From Arthrobacter sp. ISL-30 (lineage in GTDB: Bacteria > Actinomycetota > Actinomycetes > Actinomycetales > Micrococcaceae), in assembly GCF_018613855.1 (NCBI RefSeq), contig NZ_JAGGPK010000006.1:1-64000 (forward strand): 64,000 nucleotides of DNA. The letters are read 5' to 3'. The notes beneath the pieces were generated by a model. It ran no database searches, had not been told where the DNA came from, and was given only the letters and a program-made list of their open reading frames with translations. Both the position numbers and the translations under genes were made by a program. Below are positions 17,664-26,501 of the stretch, in pieces (position 1 is the first letter of the stretch; each line of letters begins with the position of its first letter).

Positions 17664-18889
17664 ACCAGGCCTTTGTGTACGACGCCGTGCGAACGCCCTT
17701 TGGCAAGTTCGGCTCCGGCCTTGCCGCCGTCCGCCCCGACGACCTCGCCGCCCATGTGGTGCGTGAGTCCGTGAAGCGGGCTCCGAAGCTCGACGTTGAG
17801 CGTATCGACGAGGTGGTGTTCGGTAACGCGAACGGCGCGGGTGAGGAAAACCGGAACGTGGCCCGGATGGCCACGCTGCTGGCGGGACTTCCGACGTCGA
17901 TCCCGGGCACCACAGTCAACCGCCTCTGCGGCTCCTCCCTGGACGCAGCCATCATTGCCTCCCGCCAGATCAACGCCGGCGACGCCGAGCTCATGCTCGT
18001 CGGCGGCGCCGAGTCCATGAGCCGGGCCCCGTGGGTGCTGCCTAAGACGGAGAAGCCCTACCCTGCCGGCGACCTGAACCTGGCTTCCACCACGCTGGGC
18101 TGGCGGCTGGTGAATCCGGCCATGAACAAGGACTGGACCATCTCCCTGGGCGAGGCCACCGAACGCCTGCGCGAGAAGTACGGCGTCACCCGCGAACGCC
18201 AGGACCAGTTCGCCGCTGACTCCCACAACCTGTCGGCCGCCGCCTGGGATGAGGGCTTCTACGACAACCTTGTGGCCCCCGTTCCGGGCACGGACCTGGT
18301 CCGTGACGAGGGCATCCGCCCGGGGTCTACAGCCGAGAAGCTGGCCGCGCTGAAGACTGTGTTCCGCCCGGAATCCACCGGTTCTGAGGGCGGTACGGTG
18401 ACGGCCGGGAACGCCTCCCCGCTGTCCGACGGGGCCTCCGCGGCCTGGATCGGCAGCGAGAACGCCGCCGACATCCTTGGCCTGGAGCCGCTGGCTCGGA
18501 TTGCCGGGCGCGGAGCGCACGGCAACGACCCCCAGTACTTTGGCTACGCTCCGGTCGAGGCCGCCAACAAGGCCCTCGCTAAGGCGCGCATCGGCTGGGA
18601 CCAGGTGGGCGCCGTCGAGCTCAACGAAGCCTTCGCCGCCCAGTCCCTGGCATGCATGGGCGCCTGGGGGATTGATCCCACGATCGTCAACCAGCATGGA
18701 GGAGCAATTGCGATGGGTCATCCGCTCGGCGCCTCCGGAACACGCATCCTGGGCACTCTGGCACGCAGCCTCCAGGCCTCCGGGCAGCGCTGGGGCGTTG
18801 CCGCCATCTGCATCGGCGTCGGGCAGGGCCTGGCCGTGGTGCTTGAAAACGTGACCACATCCCGTAACACCGCCGGAACCAAAGGCTAA
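17660..18889 (+). CDS. pcaF: Beta-ketoadipyl-CoA thiolase
   Basis: A 409-aa thiolase. The acyl-accepting cysteine is C90 ('VNRLCGSSLDA'). The C-terminal catalytic elements are 'NQHGGAIAMGHPLGASG' (His) and 'AAICIGVGQG' (second Cys). It cleaves 3-oxoadipyl-CoA to succinyl-CoA and acetyl-CoA, the last step of the pathway. ATG 17660 overlaps the pcaC stop. The position between ring-fission genes and the CoA-transferase supports PcaF rather than a general acetyl-CoA acetyltransferase. Confidence 0.94.
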   Translation: MNQAFVYDAVRTPFGKFGSGLAAVRPDDLAAHVVRESVKRAPKLDVERIDEVVFGNANGAGEENRNVARMATLLAGLPTSIPGTTVNRLCGSSLDAAIIASRQINAGDAELMLVGGAESMSRAPWVLPKTEKPYPAGDLNLASTTLGWRLVNPAMNKDWTISLGEATERLREKYGVTRERQDQFAADSHNLSAAAWDEGFYDNLVAPVPGTDLVRDEGIRPGSTAEKLAALKTVFRPESTGSEGGTVTAGNASPLSDGASAAWIGSENAADILGLEPLARIAGRGAHGNDPQYFGYAPVEAANKALAKARIGWDQVGAVELNEAFAAQSLACMGAWGIDPTIVNQHGGAIAMGHPLGASGTRILGTLARSLQASGQRWGVAAICIGVGQGLAVVLENVTTSRNTAGTKG

Positions 18890-18894
18890 GGCAG

Positions 18895-19554
18895 ATGCTG
18901 AATTTCATTGACACAGTCGGCGAGGCAGTCGCCGGTATCCAGGACGGCTCCACGGTGATGATCGGCGGCTTCGGCAACGCTGGCCAGCCGTTCGAGCTCA
19001 TTGACGCACTGCTCGACGGCGGAGCCACCGACCTCACTGTGGTGAATAACAACGCCGGGCAGGGCGACCAGGGCCTGGCCTTGCTGATTAAGGAAGGCCG
19101 GGTCCGCAAAATGATCTGCTCCTTCCCGCGGCAATCAGATTCCTGGCACTTCGATGCCAAATACCATGCGGGAGAGATCGAACTGGAACTCGTCCCGCAA
19201 GGCAACCTTGCCGAGCGCATCCGTGCTGCCGGCGCCGGCATCGGCGGCTTCTTCACACCTACCGGATACGGCACCATGCTGGCCGAGGGCAAGGAAACAC
19301 GCATCATCGACGGCCGGGGACAGGTCTTCGAGACCCCCATCCACGCCGACGTTGCCCTCATCAAGGCGCTCAAGGCCGACGGCAAGGGCAACCTTGTCTA
19401 CCGCAAGACCGCCCGGAACTTCGGACCCATCATGGCCGCGGCGGCGAAGCACACCATCGCCCAGGTTTCCGAGATCGTCCCCATCGGCGGCCTCGACCCG
19501 GAAAACATCGTGACCCCCGGCATCTACGTCAACAGCATTGTGAAGGTGGCCTGA
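18895..19554 (+). CDS. pcaI: 3-oxoadipate CoA-transferase subunit A
   Basis: A 219-aa family I CoA-transferase alpha subunit with the typical 'DGSTVMIGGFGNAGQPFELIDAL' near the N-terminus, 'DLTVVNNNAGQGDQGLALLI', 'GNLAERIRAAGAGIGGFFTPTGYGT' and 'YRKTARNFGPIMAAAAKHTI'. With PcaJ it moves CoA from succinyl-CoA to beta-ketoadipate. It follows pcaF by 5 bp and precedes pcaJ by 2 bp. Confidence 0.94.
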   Translation: MLNFIDTVGEAVAGIQDGSTVMIGGFGNAGQPFELIDALLDGGATDLTVVNNNAGQGDQGLALLIKEGRVRKMICSFPRQSDSWHFDAKYHAGEIELELVPQGNLAERIRAAGAGIGGFFTPTGYGTMLAEGKETRIIDGRGQVFETPIHADVALIKALKADGKGNLVYRKTARNFGPIMAAAAKHTIAQVSEIVPIGGLDPENIVTPGIYVNSIVKVA

Positions 19555-19556
19555 AA

Positions 19557-20240
19557 ATGAGCCTGCAGTCAACGTCCCTCCAGACCCGTGATATGCCGCT
19601 GGGTCGCGACGATCTCGCCCGCCTGGTAGCCCGCGACATCGCCCCGGGTTCATTCGTGAACCTCGGCATCGGCCAGCCCACGCTCGTGTCCAACTACCTC
19701 ACGGAAGAGCAGAACATCACGCTGCACACCGAGAACGGGATGCTGGGCATGGGACCGGAGGCGAAGGGCGACGAGATCGACGAGGACCTTATCAACGCGG
19801 GAAAAATTCCAGTCACCGAGCTGCCTGGCGCATCCTACTTCCACCATGCCGATTCGTTCGCGATCATGCGCGGCGGGCACCTGGACATCTGCGTACTGGG
19901 CGCCTTCCAGGTTTCCGCGACGGGGGATCTCGCCAACTGGCACACCGGGGCTCCGGGCGCAATCCCGGCCGTTGGCGGTGCAATGGACCTGGCCAGCGGG
20001 GCCAAGGACGTCTTCGTGATGATGACGCTCCTCACCCGTGACGGCGCCTCAAAGCTCGTGGAACACTGCACATATCCGCTCACCGGAGTCGGCTGCGTGA
20101 CCCGCGTCTACACAGACAAGGCCGTGTTCCTGACAGGGCCCGACGGCGTCATCGTCCGCGAGACCTTCGGCTGCACCCTGGAGGAACTCCAGGAACTGGT
20201 GCCGCTGCCGCTACAGTCCGCGGCCGCCGTCGGCGTCTAA
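19557..20240 (+). CDS. pcaJ: 3-oxoadipate CoA-transferase subunit B
   Basis: A 227-aa beta subunit carrying the active-site glutamate E59 in 'TLHTENGMLGMGP', with the 'NLGIGQPTLVSNYL' loop before it and 'GGHLDICVLGAFQVSATGDLANW' after it. It forms the heterodimer with PcaI. The first ~15 residues are a short extension. It is the last catabolic gene of the operon; 81 bp separate it from the regulator. Confidence 0.94.
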   Translation: MSLQSTSLQTRDMPLGRDDLARLVARDIAPGSFVNLGIGQPTLVSNYLTEEQNITLHTENGMLGMGPEAKGDEIDEDLINAGKIPVTELPGASYFHHADSFAIMRGGHLDICVLGAFQVSATGDLANWHTGAPGAIPAVGGAMDLASGAKDVFVMMTLLTRDGASKLVEHCTYPLTGVGCVTRVYTDKAVFLTGPDGVIVRETFGCTLEELQELVPLPLQSAAAVGV

Positions 20241-20321
20241 GAACAGCGGCGTCTGATATCAGCGGAGTCTGGGGTAGCAGGAGCCCGATTAGGATAGAGA
20301 GTCGTACCGACGGGGGTAGAA

Positions 20322-21128
20322 ATGAGTGAAGCAGCAGTAGCCGGGCCGCCACAGGCGAGCGACCAGTATGTGCAGTCGCTGGCGCGTGGCCTGGCTGTGA
20401 TTCGCGCCTTTGACGCCCAAAATCCCGTCATGACGCTGACCGAGGTGGCGGCCCGCACTGGGCTGACAAGGGCCACCGCGCGGCGGTTCCTGCACACGCT
20501 CGTAGAGCTGGGCTATGTGCGTACCGACGGCAAAACCTTCGCGCTGACAGCCATGGTCCTGCAGCTCGGCTACGCGTACCTGTCCGGATTGTCCCTGCCG
20601 CAGCTCGCCCAGCCCCACCTTGAAGAACTGTCGCTCAAACTGGGACAGTCGACGTCGGCCGCAGTGCTGGACGGCACGGACATCGTGTACGTCGCGCGCG
20701 TGACAACACGACGCATCATGAACGTGGGCATCACTGTAGGCACCCGGTTCCCGGCGTATGCCACCTCCATGGGCCGCATCCTCCTGGCCGGGCTGCCCCA
20801 GGACAAGCTCGACGAATACCTGGCTAAGGCGGAAATCAGGAAGATCACGCCACGGACAGTGTCGTCGGCTGAGGAGCTGCTTGCCATCCTGGACCAGGTC
20901 CGTGAGCAAGGCTGGTGCCTGCTGGACCAGGAGCTTGAGCTCGGGCTGATGTCGGTGGCCGCACCCCTGAGGAACAACGTCGGCAAGATCGTTGCTGCCG
21001 TGAACGTGTCGTTGCAGGCCCAGCATGTAGCCAGCCAGGCGGACCCGAAGGCGTATCTGGACTCCGTGCGCAAGGAGATCATAGCCACCGCCGAGGCTAT
21101 ATCGGCCGACATCTCAGCGAAGCGCTAG
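20322..21128 (+). CDS. pcaR: IclR-family regulator of the protocatechuate operon
   Basis: A 268-aa IclR protein. The N-terminal winged HTH at about 15-75 reads 'SLARGLAVIRAFDAQNPVMTLTEVAARTGLTRATARRFLHTLVELGYVRTDGKTF'. The C-terminal effector domain has 'DGTDIVYVARVTTRRIMNVGITVGTRFPAYATSMGRILLAGL' and 'GWCLLDQELELGLMSVAAPL'. It resembles PcaR/PcaU regulators responding to beta-ketoadipate or protocatechuate. GGGGGTAGAA precedes the ATG. It is cotranscribed with the structural genes and probably acts at the inverted repeat near 10345. Confidence 0.87.
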   Translation: MSEAAVAGPPQASDQYVQSLARGLAVIRAFDAQNPVMTLTEVAARTGLTRATARRFLHTLVELGYVRTDGKTFALTAMVLQLGYAYLSGLSLPQLAQPHLEELSLKLGQSTSAAVLDGTDIVYVARVTTRRIMNVGITVGTRFPAYATSMGRILLAGLPQDKLDEYLAKAEIRKITPRTVSSAEELLAILDQVREQGWCLLDQELELGLMSVAAPLRNNVGKIVAAVNVSLQAQHVASQADPKAYLDSVRKEIIATAEAISADISAKR

Positions 21129-21202
21129 GCCCAGCGCTCACGACTCTGGAGACTTTGCCTCCCTGGCCGCCGGACTTCAATGTGAGGATCATCCGCTAGG
21201 GC

Positions 21203-22114
21203 TCACTCAGATTCAAGTTTCGTGGATTCGCCCGGCGACGGTTCGCCAGGCGACGGCTCGCCAGGCGACGAATCGCCAGACAGGGTCCCGCTGGCCGGGT
21301 AAGCCTTTTCCGGCCGGTCACCGTAGTAACGCGCGAGCCAGCGACACAAACCGTCGAGTCCTGGAAACAAGACGCGCTCGGTCACGTTCGCCTGGTCGAG
21401 GTGGTTGCGGATGGACCATTTAAGCTCCGCGGGGATCACCACCTTACGACACAGCTCCGGATGTTCGCCGAACCACTCGCCGAGCGATGCGTCGGGCGAG
21501 GTCATGATGGAGAAGACCGCCGACTGGTTGATGATCCGGTCATCCAGCGAAGGCGGTTCGAAGAACAGTGGTGTGCCCGTGCCGTCCGGTGGATTGAACT
21601 CGTCGAAGAGTTCAAGGCTGTCAGCTGCAGATTTGAGGATTTCCGTCGTAAACAGCCCATGGCCCAGCGGCTCTACGTGGTCCTGGAGGCCCTTGGGCAG
21701 GAGCTTGTGGGCAGCTACGTAGTCTACGCACCACACCACCCCGGGGCGTGAATAGGAACTGGTATCGGAGGTGGCGAAGTGCAGGGCCACATAGGGCGAA
21801 AAAGTCCAGTCCAGCAGTCGCGTGGGCAGGCCGTGATGCTGTGCAACACTGAGCCAATTCCAGACAGAGTCGCCGGGAGTAGCATCCCGGTGAGCGTATT
21901 TCTTGAAGTTCCGCAAGAGGTGCTGCTCGAGGTCTTTCGCCGACTCGCCAGCTAAACGTGCCAGCCCCGTTTCAAGAGTGTGGACGTCCCGCGACAGCCC
22001 CCTGTAGGCGACGTTGATTCGGTACTTGGCCTCCGTAGGCTGCCATTCATCCTGGGTCAGTACGAAGATCAGTTCCTGCAGATCAGAAACCTGGATTTCG
22101 TGCGCTTTCTGCAT
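21203..22114 (-). CDS. FRG-domain protein
   Basis: A 303-aa soluble protein. The FRG domain (named for its Phe-Arg-Gly motif) spans about residues 25-130: 'YRGLSRDVHTLETGLARL' and 'WNWLSVAQHHGLPTRLLDWTFSPYVALHFAT'. FRG domains occur in proteins of unknown biochemistry, sometimes in toxin or defence loci. The C-terminus ends in a disordered tail with SPGEP repeats encoded by a 15-bp DNA repeat. I chose the ATG at 22114 because GAGGAG precedes it; the open frame reaches 22147, where it would overlap the cytochrome oxidase gene by 4 bp. It is downstream of and codirectional with ctaD. Function unknown. Confidence 0.8.
   Translation of the reverse strand: MQKAHEIQVSDLQELIFVLTQDEWQPTEAKYRINVAYRGLSRDVHTLETGLARLAGESAKDLEQHLLRNFKKYAHRDATPGDSVWNWLSVAQHHGLPTRLLDWTFSPYVALHFATSDTSSYSRPGVVWCVDYVAAHKLLPKGLQDHVEPLGHGLFTTEILKSAADSLELFDEFNPPDGTGTPLFFEPPSLDDRIINQSAVFSIMTSPDASLGEWFGEHPELCRKVVIPAELKWSIRNHLDQANVTERVLFPGLDGLCRWLARYYGDRPEKAYPASGTLSGDSSPGEPSPGEPSPGESTKLESE
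21228..21272 (-). repeat. 15-bp tandem repeat, three copies
   Basis: Copies start at 21228, 21243 and 21258 with core TCGCCAGGCGACG and one C/A difference in the first. They encode the Ser-Pro-Gly-Glu/Asp repeats in the C-terminal tail of the FRG-domain protein. Confidence 0.85.
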
Positions 22115-22143
22115 GGACGGAGGCTCCTCTGCCGCCGAAAATT

Positions 22144-23898
22144 TCACTCTTCGGGGTTGGGGCTCCGGACGTCCTTTTCACCGATATCCGCCGCCCCGAG
22201 GATGTCCGCAGCGGGAGTGTGGACCGGCTCATGCACGCGCACCCTTAGCTCGGGGTGGTGCAGGTCCAAGGCCGGACGCTCAGAGCGGATACGCGGAATC
22301 GAGGTGAAGTTGTGGCGGGGAGGCGGACAGGAGGTGGCCCACTCCAGCGAGGCGCCAAAGCCCCAGGGGTCGTCCACCTCCACCTTCCTGCCTGCGCGCC
22401 AGGTGATGTAGACGTTCCAGAAGAACGGCAGGGTGGAAGCGCCAAGAACGAACGAGGAAATGGTGGAGAACTGGTTCATCCACGTGAAGTTATCCTGCGG
22501 CATGTAGTCGGCGTAGCGGCGCGGCATGCCTTCGACGCCCAGCCAGTGCTGGATCAGGAAGGTGCCGTGGAAGCCCAGGAACAGCAGCCAGAAGTGGATT
22601 TTGCCAAGGCGTTCGTTGAGCATGGTCCCGGTCCACTTCGGCCACCAGAAGTAGAAGCCGGCGAACATCGCGAACACCACGGTGCCGAAGACCACGTAGT
22701 GGAAGTGCGCCACCACGAAGTAGGAGTCGGAGACGTGGAAGTCCAGCGGCGGGGAGGACAGGATGATGCCCGTCAGTCCGCCGAAGAGGAAGGTGACCAG
22801 GAAGCCCAGGCTCCACAGCATGGGGGTCTCGAAAGTGAGGGAACCCCGCCATAGAGTGCCGATCCAGTTGAAGAATTTCACGCCCGTGGGGACCGCGATC
22901 AGCATGGTCATGAAGGCGAAGAACGGCAGCAGCACCGCCCCGGTGACATACATGTGGTGGGCCCACACGGTCATGGAGAGGGCGGCGATGGCGATTGTGG
23001 CGTAGACAAGGCCTTTGTAGCCGAAGATCGGTTTGCGGCTGAAGACCGGGAAGATTTCGGACACGATGCCGAAGAACGGCAGCGCGATGATGTACACCTC
23101 GGGGTGGCCGAAGAACCAGAACAAGTGCTGCCAGAGGACGGCACCGCCGTTTTCCGGGTCATAGATGTGGGCACCGAACCGGCGGTCGGCGCCGAGTCCG
23201 AACAGGGCCGCGGCCAAGGGCGGGAAGGCCATGATCACCAGGATGGAGGTGACCAGCGTATTCCAAGTGAAGATCGGCATGCGCCACATGGTCATACCGG
23301 GAGCGCGCATGCAGATGATGGTGGTGATGAAGTTGACCGCACCGATGATGGTGCCGAAGCCGGACAGCGCCAGGCCGAACACCCAGAGATCACCGCCTAC
23401 ACCCGGGGTGAAGGTGGTGTTGTTCAGGGGCGCATAGGCGAACCAGCCGAAGGAGGCGGCACCCTGCGGGGTGATGAAGCCGGACACCGCAATGGTGGAG
23501 CCGAAAAGGAAGAACCAGAACGCAAGGGCGTTCAGTCGCGGGAAGGCAACGTCCGGCGCGCCGATCTGCAGTGGCATGATCGCGTTGGCGAAACCGGCGA
23601 AAAGCGGTGTGGCGAACATCAGCAGCATCATGGTGCCGTGCATCGTGAACATCTGGTTGTACTGTTCCTTGGTCTGCAGGACCTGCATGCCAGGTTGGAA
23701 CAGTTCCGCACGGATCAGCAGCGCCATAACGCCGGCGAGCAGGAAGAACACAAAGGACGCGATCAGGTACATGAACCCGATGGTTTTGTGGTCAGTGGAC
23801 GTGATCCAGTTAACTACTATGCTGCCCTTGGGCCGCCTCACCACCTGCGGGGAAGCTGTAGCGGCAGTTCCGGAAGCCTGTGTTTGATATCTAGTCAC
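22144..23898 (-). CDS. ctaD: Cytochrome c oxidase subunit I (aa3-type), stand-alone copy
   Basis: A 584-aa haem-copper oxidase subunit I with 12 membrane helices. Visible ligands: H87 ('MFTMHGTMM', haem a), '[19 protein letters not shown]' (CuB His and cross-linked Tyr), 'WAHHMYV' (two CuB His) and '[11 protein letters not shown]' (haem a3 and a His). It reduces oxygen to water and pumps protons at the cytoplasmic membrane. The C-terminal ~45 residues are a hydrophilic tail typical of actinobacterial CtaD. No subunit II, III or assembly gene is next to it, so this is an additional copy or the subunits are encoded elsewhere. Confidence 0.96.
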   Translation of the reverse strand: MTRYQTQASGTAATASPQVVRRPKGSIVVNWITSTDHKTIGFMYLIASFVFFLLAGVMALLIRAELFQPGMQVLQTKEQYNQMFTMHGTMMLLMFATPLFAGFANAIMPLQIGAPDVAFPRLNALAFWFFLFGSTIAVSGFITPQGAASFGWFAYAPLNNTTFTPGVGGDLWVFGLALSGFGTIIGAVNFITTIICMRAPGMTMWRMPIFTWNTLVTSILVIMAFPPLAAALFGLGADRRFGAHIYDPENGGAVLWQHLFWFFGHPEVYIIALPFFGIVSEIFPVFSRKPIFGYKGLVYATIAIAALSMTVWAHHMYVTGAVLLPFFAFMTMLIAVPTGVKFFNWIGTLWRGSLTFETPMLWSLGFLVTFLFGGLTGIILSSPPLDFHVSDSYFVVAHFHYVVFGTVVFAMFAGFYFWWPKWTGTMLNERLGKIHFWLLFLGFHGTFLIQHWLGVEGMPRRYADYMPQDNFTWMNQFSTISSFVLGASTLPFFWNVYITWRAGRKVEVDDPWGFGASLEWATSCPPPRHNFTSIPRIRSERPALDLHHPELRVRVHEPVHTPAADILGAADIGEKDVRSPNPEE

Positions 23899-24051
23899 GA
23901 CGCTACTCCTGCGCCCGCGAATTCATGGATAAGAAGCTGGGTATGCAACAACATCATGGCTCCCCCTTCAAAGGAGCGGCTAACGCTGCAGAACCACTGA
24001 TCTGAGCGTAACCACGCCGCTCTTCAGCATCAACCCTTCCCGCAGAATCAG

Positions 24052-24408
24052 CTACGAACCACGCCTCTTCGCCAGCAGCCAGCTGAGGATCCAGGCGACT
24101 TCAGCTACGGCGTCGAGGAGGTACATTTTGCTGATCCTTCCCCGAGGCGCATAGGCGACGTCGATCGCTGCCAGTGTTGTAGCGGTGCCGAGCCCCACAT
24201 TCCTCGCCTGTTCCAGGGAGTGAGGCGTGTCCCGTGCGGCGAGTTGGACGAGGCCGTTCGCCACGAGCAGCCCAGCGACGGTCCGAACGAGCCACTTATC
24301 CTTTTTGGGGCCGAAAACGGCTTCGAAGCTCCTCATGTGGATGAGCGGCCACAGGCCGTTAACCACATTGAAGGTTCCGTGGAGACGGGCCGTGGTGAGC
24401 TGCAGCAT
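24052..24408 (-). CDS. Small membrane protein of unknown function
   Basis: A 118-aa protein with two or three hydrophobic segments: 'TVAGLLVANGLVQLA', 'VGLGTATTLAAIDVAYA' and 'LLDAVAEVAWILSWLLA'. It begins 'MLQLTTARLHGTFNVVNGLWPLIHMRSFEAVFGPK', a pattern I have seen in hypothetical actinobacterial membrane proteins. The start at 24408 follows GAGGAAGGGGA; earlier starts add a hydrophilic leader. Function unknown. Confidence 0.7.
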   Translation of the reverse strand: MLQLTTARLHGTFNVVNGLWPLIHMRSFEAVFGPKKDKWLVRTVAGLLVANGLVQLAARDTPHSLEQARNVGLGTATTLAAIDVAYAPRGRISKMYLLDAVAEVAWILSWLLAKRRGS

Positions 24409-24649
24409 GGAATCCCCTTCCTCAGGGCCCGGCACCCTGTCCGGAGCTTTCAACCGGGGAATCACGATACCTCCCGAAGCAATTGAGGCGGCTTTCAGCG
24501 CATCCTACTCCTGCCCTGTCGGTCGCAGCAGTGGCTCCTTCCGAAAATGCTTTTGGAGGGTTACCGTCAAACCAGCGGGTAATGCCGCTCGCCGGGATCA
24601 CAAGGACGCAGCCGCCGGATGGTGGCTCATTGGCTGAGGAGGAACCGTC

Positions 24650-24928
24650 ATGGCTTCGGAATCGCACACCACCACAGATCACGATGAAATCCGCAAGTGG
24701 GTTGAGGACAACGAGGGCAAGCCGGCCAGCGTCAAGGACACGGGTGGCGGCGACGATCCAGGCGTGCTGCGCATAGACTTCCCGGGCGGGGCAGGGGAAG
24801 ACCGCCTGGAGCATATCAGCTGGGACGAGTGGTTCGACAAGTTCGAAGAGAGCAAACTCGCGCTCTTGTACCAGTCCAAGAAATCAAGCGGTGAAGGCAG
24901 CACCTTCTTCAAGCTGGTCAAGCGCTAG
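24650..24928 (+). CDS. Conserved small hydrophilic protein of unknown function
   Basis: A 92-aa acidic protein: 'DEIRKWVEDNEGKPASVKDTGGGDDPGVLRIDFPGGAGEDRLEHISWDEWFDKFEESKLALLYQSK'. This compact pattern ('IRKW.E...G.PA.V..TG....GVLRIDFPG....E.L..ISW.EWFDKFE...LA.LYQ') is a widespread small family of unknown role that I recognise from many bacteria. Strong GAGGAGGAA ribosome-binding site before the ATG. It is monocistronic, convergent with the zinc-ribbon gene 11 bp away. Confidence 0.82.
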   Translation: MASESHTTTDHDEIRKWVEDNEGKPASVKDTGGGDDPGVLRIDFPGGAGEDRLEHISWDEWFDKFEESKLALLYQSKKSSGEGSTFFKLVKR

Positions 24929-24939
24929 GAGCACGTGAG

Positions 24940-25377
24940 CTAGCGCGGTATTTCCATCTGGAAGCCGCACGCGCATCTCAGGACGCGCGTGCGAAGATAC
25001 ACGTCCAGGAGATTGCCCGGTGTGGGGGAGGGCTTGTCCGTGCTGATCGGGACGTAGATGCTGCGCAACTCGGTCCCTGCGACAGTCATGGGCGCACCGC
25101 AGTGAATGTAGAAATTCCCGAATTTCAGCACGGCAGTCTTTGACGCTTCGCTATTCAGGATCGCGGCCACATCTTCTACACGGGCCTCGTGCGTATAGAG
25201 TGAGCCGCATTGCGCACAGGCGTATGTGACCATCACTATGTGGGGGTCATCTGTGGAGGCGGTTTCTATGGCGTCGATCTTGAGGCGTTTATCAGATTGG
25301 CAGACGCCACACCAAGGACGTTGTTCAGGGTGCTGACCAGCCGGATTGGGGAGGCGGGCACTGGAACTGATCGACAT
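24940..25377 (-). CDS. Putative zinc-ribbon protein of unknown function
   Basis: A 145-aa protein with paired cysteines C23-x2-C26 ('PWCGVCQSD') and C54-x2-C57 ('YACAQCGS'), which together look like a zinc ribbon. Further cysteines occur at 'FYIHCGAPM' and 'VLRCACGF', the last a possible second knuckle. No catalytic motif seen. The start at 25377 follows AAGGAAACG; the frame extends further upstream without a good ribosome site. Confidence 0.68.
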   Translation of the reverse strand: MSISSSARLPNPAGQHPEQRPWCGVCQSDKRLKIDAIETASTDDPHIVMVTYACAQCGSLYTHEARVEDVAAILNSEASKTAVLKFGNFYIHCGAPMTVAGTELRSIYVPISTDKPSPTPGNLLDVYLRTRVLRCACGFQMEIPR

Positions 25378-25508
25378 CGACGTTTCCTTGAGAAAGGGAA
25401 AAACGACGCCCGTGTCTGCATGAGCCAACTTCCCTACTTCAGGCTAGCCCTGGGCAGCCCTACTGGCAATACTCGGCAGTAACCTGCCTCCGCCCGGAGT
25501 CCCTGCCA

Positions 25509-26246
25509 TCACGTGAAATGGGTTTCCACCCGTCCTCCACCGGCAGATTCCACAATCGCCGCGGCTACCTCCCGGAGCTTCACATTCCTGTTACTGGATG
25601 CCGCCTTGATGAGCTCGACGGCCTCCTGCTGGCTGCAGCGGTTCTGCGCAATGATGATGCCGACGGCCGTGTCGATAATCGTCCGGGACTCCATGGCGGA
25701 CTTCAGGTTCGCGGCCATTTGGCTGTGCTGCCCCAGCAGGACGGCGAGTTGGAGGCCTTTTGAGGCTTGGCGAACGAAGCCCTCGGCTCGAACCACGGCG
25801 TCCTGGTCAAAGGCGTGCGGACTGTCGGAATAGAGGTTGAGGCCGGCACGCGCGGCGTATCCGCTCAGCTCAAAGGGGACTGCCAGGATTGACCCGATGC
25901 CCTGCCTCAGCGCTACCTCGGTGTAGTCGGGGAAGGTGTTGTCGCGCCTGAGGTCAGGGATGTGCACCTGCACGCCCTCGCGGCAGCATCTCAGGCAGGG
26001 GCCGTCGTTGAACTTGTATTGCAGCTCATCGAGCACGAGCGCGCGTTCTCCGCTGCTGGCCACAGTCGCTGCGGTGTGGTGCCGCAAGAGCGTAATGCCG
26101 CAATAGACCTCACCCCGCGGACTCGAAAGATTCTCTGCGGAGAATCGGGCCAGTTCGTTGAGGAAATTCTCTACGTCCTGGGTATCCAGGAGAAGGTCCT
26201 GGATTTCCTCGACCAGTGATGACTCGGTTTTTTGCTGTTCGCCCAT
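25509..26246 (-). CDS. GAF-ANTAR regulator
   Basis: A 245-aa protein. The N-terminal GAF-like sensor occupies about 15-155 ('CGITLLRHHTAATVASSGERALVLDELQYKFNDGPCLRCCREGVQVHIPDLRRD', 'GIGSILAVPFELSGYAARAGLNLYSDSPHAFD'). The C-terminal ANTAR domain spans about 180-235 ('AMESRTIIDTAVGIIIAQNRCSQQEAVELIKAASSNRNVKLREVAAAIV'). The 'L..GPCL....G..V...D.R.D..WP.Y' type motif is usual in actinobacterial GAF-ANTAR pairs. It should bind hexaloop RNA hairpins in response to a signal sensed by GAF. Its target is not visible here. It closely resembles the ANTAR protein at 36.6 kb. Confidence 0.9.
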   Translation of the reverse strand: MGEQQKTESSLVEEIQDLLLDTQDVENFLNELARFSAENLSSPRGEVYCGITLLRHHTAATVASSGERALVLDELQYKFNDGPCLRCCREGVQVHIPDLRRDNTFPDYTEVALRQGIGSILAVPFELSGYAARAGLNLYSDSPHAFDQDAVVRAEGFVRQASKGLQLAVLLGQHSQMAANLKSAMESRTIIDTAVGIIIAQNRCSQQEAVELIKAASSNRNVKLREVAAAIVESAGGGRVETHFT

Positions 26247-26501
26247 GCTGGCGCTCCGATCTTGCGGCACTCAGCAGCTGCAGTGCCCACGACAAAAGTC
26301 GCTTCATTGGGGCAGCTGCATAACCCTCATCTCAGGCTACAGCGCCGAGGCGACTCTGGCTTGAAAAATCTTGCAGGGCCACACCAGCGACTTTCGGGTT
26401 CTTCACCTCAGCGTCAGCCGACGTTTAGCCGCAGTCCGGATTCCGGCCATATGGGGTGGAAAGCATCGAAGGAGATTACCCCTACGCCAGGAGCTACAGC
26501 C

